Of a stretch of DNA of 41,188 bases, positions 36,404 to 41,188 are shown in pieces; position 1 is the stretch's first letter, and each line of letters starts with the position of its first letter. Origin of the DNA: Spirochaetota bacterium. GTDB lineage: Bacteria; Spirochaetota; UBA4802; JAFGDQ01. The position numbers and the translations under genes are program-made. The notes under the pieces were generated by a model. It did no database searches and was not told the DNA's origin. It saw only the letters and a list, made by a program, of their open reading frames with translations. The stretch lies in NCBI GenBank assembly GCA_016934735.1, contig JAFGSG010000104.1, positions 1 through 41,188 on the forward strand, written 5' to 3'.

Positions 36404-37567
36404 ATGCAGATAATATATTTCGATAACGCAGCGACTTCATGGCCGAAACCGAAAGCCATGATAAAATCCATGGCGGATTTTAACGCGAACGTCGGCGCAA
36501 ATCCTGGGCGCTCCGGGCACAGGCTTTCCGTTGAAGCAGCGCGCATTATTTTCAACACACGCGAAATAATAGCTTCACTTCTAGGATCCGGGGATCCCCT
36601 TTCAATTGTCTTTACCAGGAATGCGACCGAAAGCATTAACACTGCAGTGCGAGGCCTGCTGCAGTCAGGAGATCATGTAATTACTTCGGGTATGGAACAT
36701 AATTCCGTAATGAGGCCTCTAAGGGCAATGGAAAAACAGGGGATTGAATTATCTGTGGTGGAATGTTCGGCAGCAGGCAGCCTGTCCCCTGACGATGTTG
36801 CCTTCGCAATTAAAAAAAATACACGGATGATTATAATGACCCACGCTTCAAATGTAACAGGTGCTATAATGCCTATATCCGATATTGCCAGGATAGCATA
36901 TGATAAAGGCATCATATTCTGCGTGGATGCGGCACAGACAGCAGGCAGCGTCCCGATCAATGTAATTAAGAATAATATTGATATTCTTTTCTTTACAGGC
37001 CATAAATCGCTTTACGGCCCGCAGGGCACCGGCGGATTTTATATCCGCAAAGGAGTGGACACCATGATGGAGCCTCTTGAACGCGGAGGAACAGGGAGCA
37101 GATCCGAGTTCGAAGAACATCCGGATTTTATGCCAGACCGCTTCGAATCCGGTACTCCCAATACTATCGGCATAGCGGGCCTGTGCGCAGGAGCCACGTT
37201 TGTTTCAGCGATGGGAGTGGATGCCATCCGTAAAAAAGAAATCGCCCTTACAGAGCTTTTTCTGGACGGCATACAGCAGTTCAAGGGAGTAAAGATTTAC
37301 GGGAACATGGATCCTGCAAAACGTACTGCAGTGGTCTCATTCACTATAGACGGCCAGAGCCCTTCGGATATCTCATTAAAGCTGGACGAGAAGTACACAA
37401 TTATGTCAAGGCCTGGCCTTCACTGCGCTCCGTCCGCACACCGCACTATCGGGACATTTCCCGAAGGCACAGTACGGTTCAGCTTTGGCGTGTTTACAAC
37501 GGAACTTGAGATTAACATTGCAATAAAAGCAATTGAAACTATATGCCGGGAAAGCACTAATAAATAA
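36404..37567 (+). CDS. Cysteine desulfurase / selenocysteine lyase-like PLP enzyme
   Basis: A 387-residue class V aminotransferase. The PLP lysine is Lys201 in TGHKSLYGPQG, the His stacking on PLP is in EHNSVMRPL near residue 99, and the catalytic Cys341 is in RPGLHCAPSAH. These enzymes remove sulfur from cysteine or selenium from selenocysteine as an enzyme-bound persulfide or perselenide. It begins 3 bp after the HgdB remnant and is followed by yedF and a DUF3343 gene, a grouping typical of selenium-using bacteria. It therefore probably supplies selenium (as selenide, for selenophosphate) or sulfur. Sequence alone does not separate the two activities. Confidence 0.9.
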   Translation: MQIIYFDNAATSWPKPKAMIKSMADFNANVGANPGRSGHRLSVEAARIIFNTREIIASLLGSGDPLSIVFTRNATESINTAVRGLLQSGDHVITSGMEHNSVMRPLRAMEKQGIELSVVECSAAGSLSPDDVAFAIKKNTRMIIMTHASNVTGAIMPISDIARIAYDKGIIFCVDAAQTAGSVPINVIKNNIDILFFTGHKSLYGPQGTGGFYIRKGVDTMMEPLERGGTGSRSEFEEHPDFMPDRFESGTPNTIGIAGLCAGATFVSAMGVDAIRKKEIALTELFLDGIQQFKGVKIYGNMDPAKRTAVVSFTIDGQSPSDISLKLDEKYTIMSRPGLHCAPSAHRTIGTFPEGTVRFSFGVFTTELEINIAIKAIETICRESTNK

Positions 37568-37626
37568 TCTAAAGATAATTGAGTTATAAAATAATACGGA
37601 AACAATAATTTTTAAGGAGAACCACC

Positions 37627-38232
37627 ATGTCGGAAATAATCAACGCCAAAGGACTCGCGTGCCCACAGCCTGTTATCTTAACCAAGAAAGCACTGGACAG
37701 TCAGAATGATGTTACTGTGCTGGTTGACAACACAACAGCAGTTGAGAATATAAAGAGACTGGCATCAAGTTCAGGATGCTCCGCAGAGGTCGCAGAAGAA
37801 CCGGGCGGGATTTACAAAATACGCTTAAAGAAACAGGCCGGCGCTGCCGTTGCAGATGCGCCCGGATATCTTTCATGCAGCACAGGCGCAAACCCGGGCC
37901 CGAACGTCTTTGTTATCTCGTCGGATACAATGGGCAAAGGCAGCGATGAACTCGGCTCCCTGCTAATTAAAGCCTTTATACATACTGCTATTGAACTGGA
38001 AAACAGGCCGGATGTAATGATTTTTTACAATACCGGCGTTAAATTCACAGCACAAGGTTCGGATACTCTTGATGACCTGAAAAATCTCGAAGCCAGAGGT
38101 GTTAAAATACTTGTCTGCGGAACATGCGCTAATTTCTTCAACATTAAAGAAAAAGTCGCCGCTGGAATCGTATCGAACATGTACGACATTGCAGACACAC
38201 TTTCCAGAGCAGGACGGATCGTACAGCCATGA
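37627..38232 (+). CDS. yedF: YedF, selenium metabolism protein
   Basis: A 201-residue two-domain protein. Residues 1-70 are a TusA/SirA-like domain with the CPQP motif (Cys12), the residue that carries sulfur or selenium. Residues 90-201 are a DsrE-like domain ending in ILVCGTCANFFNI, with a second cysteine pair. YedF of this two-domain form is strongly associated with selenium use in bacteria, though its exact step is not settled. AAGGAG lies just before the ATG. It is 59 bp after the desulfurase gene and overlaps the DUF3343 gene by ATGA. Confidence 0.92.
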   Translation: MSEIINAKGLACPQPVILTKKALDSQNDVTVLVDNTTAVENIKRLASSSGCSAEVAEEPGGIYKIRLKKQAGAAVADAPGYLSCSTGANPGPNVFVISSDTMGKGSDELGSLLIKAFIHTAIELENRPDVMIFYNTGVKFTAQGSDTLDDLKNLEARGVKILVCGTCANFFNIKEKVAAGIVSNMYDIADTLSRAGRIVQP

Positions 38233-38459
38233 GCGGAACATCATCCCGGTATTTCATAGCTCTTTTCGATTCCGTAAGCCATGTGCTTCAGTCCGAAAAA
38301 CTGTTAAAAAAAGCAGGCGTATCTCATAAGATCGTCCCGGTGCCGAGGGAAATCAGTTCGGAATGCGGAGTATGCATCAGATTTCTGCCAGAGCACAGGG
38401 ATGATGTTGAAAATGCCCTTGCAGGGAAAGTGGACAAATTTGAAATACGGCAGTTGTAA
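38229..38459 (+). CDS. DUF3343 protein, putative Se/S carrier
   Basis: A 76-residue protein with the family pattern: FDSVSHVLQSEKLLKKAG, then VPREISSECGVCIRF with the CGVC cysteines near residues 41-44. DUF3343 proteins are described as putative selenium/sulfur carriers and usually lie next to yedF and a desulfurase. Translational coupling to yedF (ATGA) supports the same pathway. Confidence 0.88.
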   Translation: MSGTSSRYFIALFDSVSHVLQSEKLLKKAGVSHKIVPVPREISSECGVCIRFLPEHRDDVENALAGKVDKFEIRQL

Positions 38460-38678
38460 AATATTTCAACATTAATAATCCAGCCCCGTCCCTCGGGCGT
38501 GAAAAAAATTAAGAAAGTTAAAAAATTAATATTGGCACTAACTTAAGCTTTAACTTTCCCGAAAGAATATTAAAAATACTATCGGTAATATTAACTTGCC
38601 AGTCCTGTTAAAAAAATTTTCTATAAATTATCATGAATTCTTTTACCGGTTTACTATCACCGACCAGGACAATAATTG

Positions 38679-38706
38679 TTGACTTCTCTTAAAAGCCTGC
38701 TATTAT
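38679..38706 (+). promoter_or_regulatory. Promoter of the zinc-ribbon gene
   Basis: TTGACT (38679-38684) and TATTAT (38701-38706) with a 16-bp spacer, about 45 bp before the start at 38753. It is the best sigma70-type match on the plus strand here. The preceding 220 bp after DUF3343 contain no gene. Confidence 0.65.
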
Positions 38707-38752
38707 TGCTCTTATACAATCAGCACAACAATTCGCTTACAGGAGCAATTAC

Positions 38753-38986
38753 ATGGATATAAAAGAATGTGCAAACTGTGGGTATAAATCTGATATCCCG
38801 TTTGAGGACGATATTTGCCCCAATTGCGGACAGACTTACTGGAAATGCGAAGAATGCGGCTACACGTTGACCGCTTCGGCGCCGCCGGAGATATGTCCTG
38901 CATGCAACAAGAAATGCATATTTAAAAACGTAACATGTTATACCCCCGAATGCGGCGGGCCCGGGAATATTGACGGCAGGCTGTAA
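38753..38986 (+). CDS. Small zinc-ribbon / rubredoxin-like protein
   Basis: A 77-residue cysteine-rich protein with CANCGYK, CPNCGQ, CEECGYTL and CPACNKKC, ending in CYTPECGGPGNIDGRL. The second half resembles the rubredoxin-like domain of rubrerythrins, so it may bind iron or zinc. AGGAG precedes the ATG and a good promoter lies upstream. I recognise the fold type but not a specific function. It converges on the next gene with a 22-bp gap. Confidence 0.85.
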   Translation: MDIKECANCGYKSDIPFEDDICPNCGQTYWKCEECGYTLTASAPPEICPACNKKCIFKNVTCYTPECGGPGNIDGRL

Positions 38987-39008
38987 TTTAATTTTATTAT
39001 TTTCAGAT

Positions 39009-39935
39009 TTACTGCGGAATATAATTCTGCCCGAAATAAAGCCTATGGGTTATTGACCTCTCAAGACTGTATATGTCATCCCGGAATTCCGTAAGTTTTG
39101 GATCAGAATTAATATCTTTCTTTATATCAAAAAGCATATCCTTTAAAAGCAGAAGGTCGGAATTTTTTAAAAATTTATCGGAATCAACCAGTTTTGTTAA
39201 ATAATCGAACTGGCGCCTGCGTAATTGCGCCCTCAGAAAAAAATCAACTCCGTAGATTTTTAACACCCTTTCTAACGGATAATTTTTATTCTTTGAAATA
39301 AGATCGCTGTAGTTCTTTAAACCGGCCGTTTTGCTATCAGCAGATTCATCTGTCTTTTTTTTACCCCGGCCATCTTTTAATTTTGCTTCATATTTAACCT
39401 TGTCGGGCGTACCGCCTGCTATTGCTTTATTTATTTCAATATCAAAATACTTCTCTTTCCATTCTTCCGTATATTCACTGAAATTTTTCTCCATCATCCT
39501 CTCAAGTTCACCCATCATTATTGCCTTGTTCGCTGTCTGGCCGAGAGGCGTATTGTTCAGAGTGTTAATAATCGGCATGATCTCTTTTATAAGCTGATGG
39601 TAGGAAACGCGCCTGTAATGCTCCGCTTCATATTGTCTGATAAGTTCATCCTGGAAAAATAATTTAAGCCTGTTTATGGTTTTAAGGTTGCATTCAATAT
39701 ATCCCTCTATTCTGGGTTCGTTATTCACTTTATCTTCAGATACAATCTCAATTGCAAAAATTTTATGCGAGTTAACCAATGCTTTGAGCAGTCTCTTCGC
39801 GAAATCGGGCTCAATCCCAATAGTAATATTTAAGTAATGTATAAAATCATTGGAATGAGGTACTGATTCAATATTAGCTTTCTCATTCTTTTTTCGAATT
39901 TCCTCAAAAATTTCCTGCGCTATTTTTTTTGACAT
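39009..39935 (-). CDS. Uncharacterised 308-residue cytoplasmic protein
   Basis: It has no signal peptide or membrane segment and is highly charged and mostly helical. Residues 110-160 (YHQLIKEIMPIINTLNNTP) and the basic, low-complexity stretch near 190-205 (KDGRGKKKTDESADSK) separate an N-terminal and a C-terminal helical part. No catalytic motif is visible. The codon pattern and AGGGAAA site support a real gene. I cannot name its family. Confidence 0.75.
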   Translation of the reverse strand: MSKKIAQEIFEEIRKKNEKANIESVPHSNDFIHYLNITIGIEPDFAKRLLKALVNSHKIFAIEIVSEDKVNNEPRIEGYIECNLKTINRLKLFFQDELIRQYEAEHYRRVSYHQLIKEIMPIINTLNNTPLGQTANKAIMMGELERMMEKNFSEYTEEWKEKYFDIEINKAIAGGTPDKVKYEAKLKDGRGKKKTDESADSKTAGLKNYSDLISKNKNYPLERVLKIYGVDFFLRAQLRRRQFDYLTKLVDSDKFLKNSDLLLLKDMLFDIKKDINSDPKLTEFRDDIYSLERSITHRLYFGQNYIPQ

Positions 39936-40125
39936 TGCGATTTCCCTGATCTATTATATAAATAGATGATTTTAACGCATTTGCACATATATATTTCAAA
40001 ATAATGCCGGCAATTAATAAATGCAACAAATAAATGTTCAATTTTATTTAAGTATATGTATAAAATATTCATTTTTTTGTTGACATAAATAGCGCAAAAA
40101 TTACTGTACCAACTACCAAATTAAA

Positions 40126-40200
40126 GGGGTGTTAGCTCAGTTTGGTTAGAGTGCCTGCCTGTCACGCAGGAGGTCGCGAGTTCGAGCCTCGTACACCCCG
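40126..40200 (+). tRNA. tRNA-Asp (anticodon GTC)
   Basis: The acceptor stem GGGGTGT/ACACCCC is perfect (40126-40132 with 40193-40199), with G discriminator base 40200. The anticodon stem CCTGC/GCAGG encloses loop CTGTCAC with anticodon GTC. The T arm GCGAG-TTCGAGC-CTCGT is standard. CCA is not encoded. A decayed integrase follows, so this is a likely integration site. Confidence 0.97.
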
Positions 40201-40311
40201 ATTAAAAACCTTATATTTTACTTGGTTTTAAGTAACTACCAGACAACCGGCCTTTCTCAAATCTTAATGATGTCAGATAAATGTAAGATGAATCTGACTG
40301 GAGGTTATGAG

Positions 40312-40830
40312 ATGGCCGGTTTTTCTATTTATCCACACAAAAAAATGAATAGTAAACTCATTTACTATGTACAATTTAAAAAATCAGACGTAACTTACAC
40401 AACAGCATAAAGCAGTAAATGTACTACCCGCAGGGCTGCAGAGGAATGGGCTGAAAAAGAGCTTTTAAAAAAGGGGTTCCTATTCCTGGTCGTGACATCA
40501 CCTTCGCCGAATTTTTAAAAGACTTTTTTTCATGGACCGGACGGTGGGCAATAAATAAAAAAGTCGAGGGCCGCCGCATAAGTAAAAGACATTGTCTCCA
40601 GTGCTGATATCATGCGCGTTCATGTCCTTCCTGTTTTCGGGTCATTGAAATTAAATGATATTGATAAAATAAAAATACGTGACTTTAGAAATGTCCTGTA
40701 TAACCGAAAATATAGCGGGTCAATGATAAAAATGCCTGTATGCAATTAAAGCGGTTCTTGAAGCTGCAGAGGGATGCAGGTTACATTAAAGCAGTGCCCA
40801 AGATTGAAAAACTTAAATTAAAATTATATT
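40312..40830 (+). pseudogene. Decayed tyrosine recombinase (integrase) N-terminal part
   Basis: Segments in several frames read as one integrase: MAGFSIYPHKKMNSKLIYYV, then a TAA stop, TTRRAAEEWAEKELLKKG, a shift, VPIPGRDITFAEFLKDFF, another shift, MRVHVLPVFGSLKLNDIDKI, then CLYAIKAVLEAAE and GYIKAVPKIE. This is the arm-binding and core-binding region; the catalytic domain with the R-H-R-Y residues is missing. The style of the N-terminus resembles integrases of spirochaetes. It lies 112 bp after tRNA-Asp, the usual position for an island integrase. Confidence 0.8.
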
Positions 40831-41083
40831 CGTATCAGATCGGACTGCTCCGGAAGGAAGAATCTTCTCTTAAATCAAGGCTTTCTATTCTCAACAAAAG
40901 GGTTTTTATGCAAACTATGCTTCCATTACTACTCTCAATAACGAGCTCAAAAAAATAAAATCAAAGATTGAAACCCTGAAGATCAATCTCAGTGCCGGTG
41001 CGGATCAGGATATCCAGAGGGAGATTGAAAAGCTTGATAAAGGGTTTGAGGTAAATTATAGATTGTTTGTCTATGAGTTATAG
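40831..41083 (+). pseudogene. Coiled-coil protein remnant joined to the integrase remnant
   Basis: A lysine-rich helical segment (YSYQIGLLRKEESSLKSRL) shifts frame near 40905 and continues as NNELKKIKSKIETL, ending VNYRLFVYEL and TAG at 41081-41083. It looks like the 3' end of another gene fused by deletion. Family not recognised. Confidence 0.45.
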
Positions 41084-41188
41084 TGCTTTTATTGTCGGAG
41101 CGTTCAATGGATCAGGCAGCATTAAATGAAAACACGCTCCGCCGAGTTCTGACTTCTTTATTTCCATTGTCCCTTTGTGCTGGTTGAG
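41078..41188 (-). CDS. Sensor histidine kinase, C-terminal end only
   Basis: The last 36 codons of a minus-strand gene that runs off the right edge. HKGTMEIKKSELGGACFHLM plus LP resembles the end of the histidine kinase ATPase domain (G3 box followed by a final strand). The stop is at 41080-41078 and overlaps the opposing remnant. The sensor part is not in the window. Confidence 0.7.
   Translation of the reverse strand, partial: LNQHKGTMEIKKSELGGACFHLMLPDPLNAPTIKAL

Noticed and set aside
1..41188. CRISPR arrays, insertion sequences and rRNA genes
   Set aside because: I found no regularly spaced repeats, no transposase genes with terminal inverted repeats and no rRNA-like sequence.

Overview
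The window comes from a strict anaerobe that makes selenocysteine (Sec). It has low to moderate GC, strong AGGAGG-type ribosome sites, and is dense in iron-sulfur, molybdenum/tungsten and heterodisulfide-reductase-like electron-transfer genes. The degraded integrase beside tRNA-Asp looks spirochaete-like to me, but the phylum is an inference.

Left block (1-7094, minus strand): an operon resembling class II benzoyl-CoA reductase bamBCDEF. It encodes a tungsten AOR-family subunit (bamB), a ferredoxin-like partner (bamC), an HdrD-like protein (bamD), a large HdrA and an MvhD cut by the window edge. HdrA and MvhD each contain an in-frame TGA at a conserved redox-cysteine position. Next come fdhD (plus) and, at 9061-11757 (minus), a formate dehydrogenase whose active-site residue is an in-frame TGA followed by a textbook SECIS hairpin (6-bp stem, GGUCU loop).

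Middle (12289-28032): molybdenum-cofactor genes (moeA, mobB-like, mobA-like), an orphan radical SAM/SPASM protein, an AhpD-like protein and an AraC regulator. The regulator diverges from a Mop-type molybdenum aldehyde oxidoreductase. Downstream is a run of genes I recognise as the Desulfovibrio DVU_1553-DVU_1559-type neighbourhood: dicluster flavoprotein, small redox protein, TrsM, C_GCAxxG_C_C protein, TrsS and an AMP-dependent CoA ligase.

Right block (28033-38459, plus strand): second copies of fdhA, hdrA and mvhD. Each has Cys exactly where the left copy has Sec (353/353, 77/77, 18/19). Only the three Sec-encoding genes are duplicated; bamB, bamC and bamD are not. The fdhA-Cys and hdrA-Cys genes are each preceded by a related ~115-nt structured leader that I do not recognise and that is absent upstream of the Sec copies. 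Beyond a decayed HgdB-like fragment lies a probable selenium-handling operon (cysteine desulfurase/selenocysteine-lyase-like, yedF, DUF3343).

Interpretation: the locus looks like a selenium switch. Sec enzymes would run a formate/Hdr/Bam-type low-potential electron system when selenium is present, and Cys isozymes, perhaps controlled by the leader RNA, would replace them when it is scarce. A Sec/Cys formate dehydrogenase pair with selenium-controlled transcripts is known in Treponema primitia. The three-gene set and the paired leaders are what look new.

Right edge (38679-41188): a zinc-ribbon protein, an unrecognised 308-residue protein, tRNA-Asp, a decayed tyrosine recombinase and the end of a histidine kinase.
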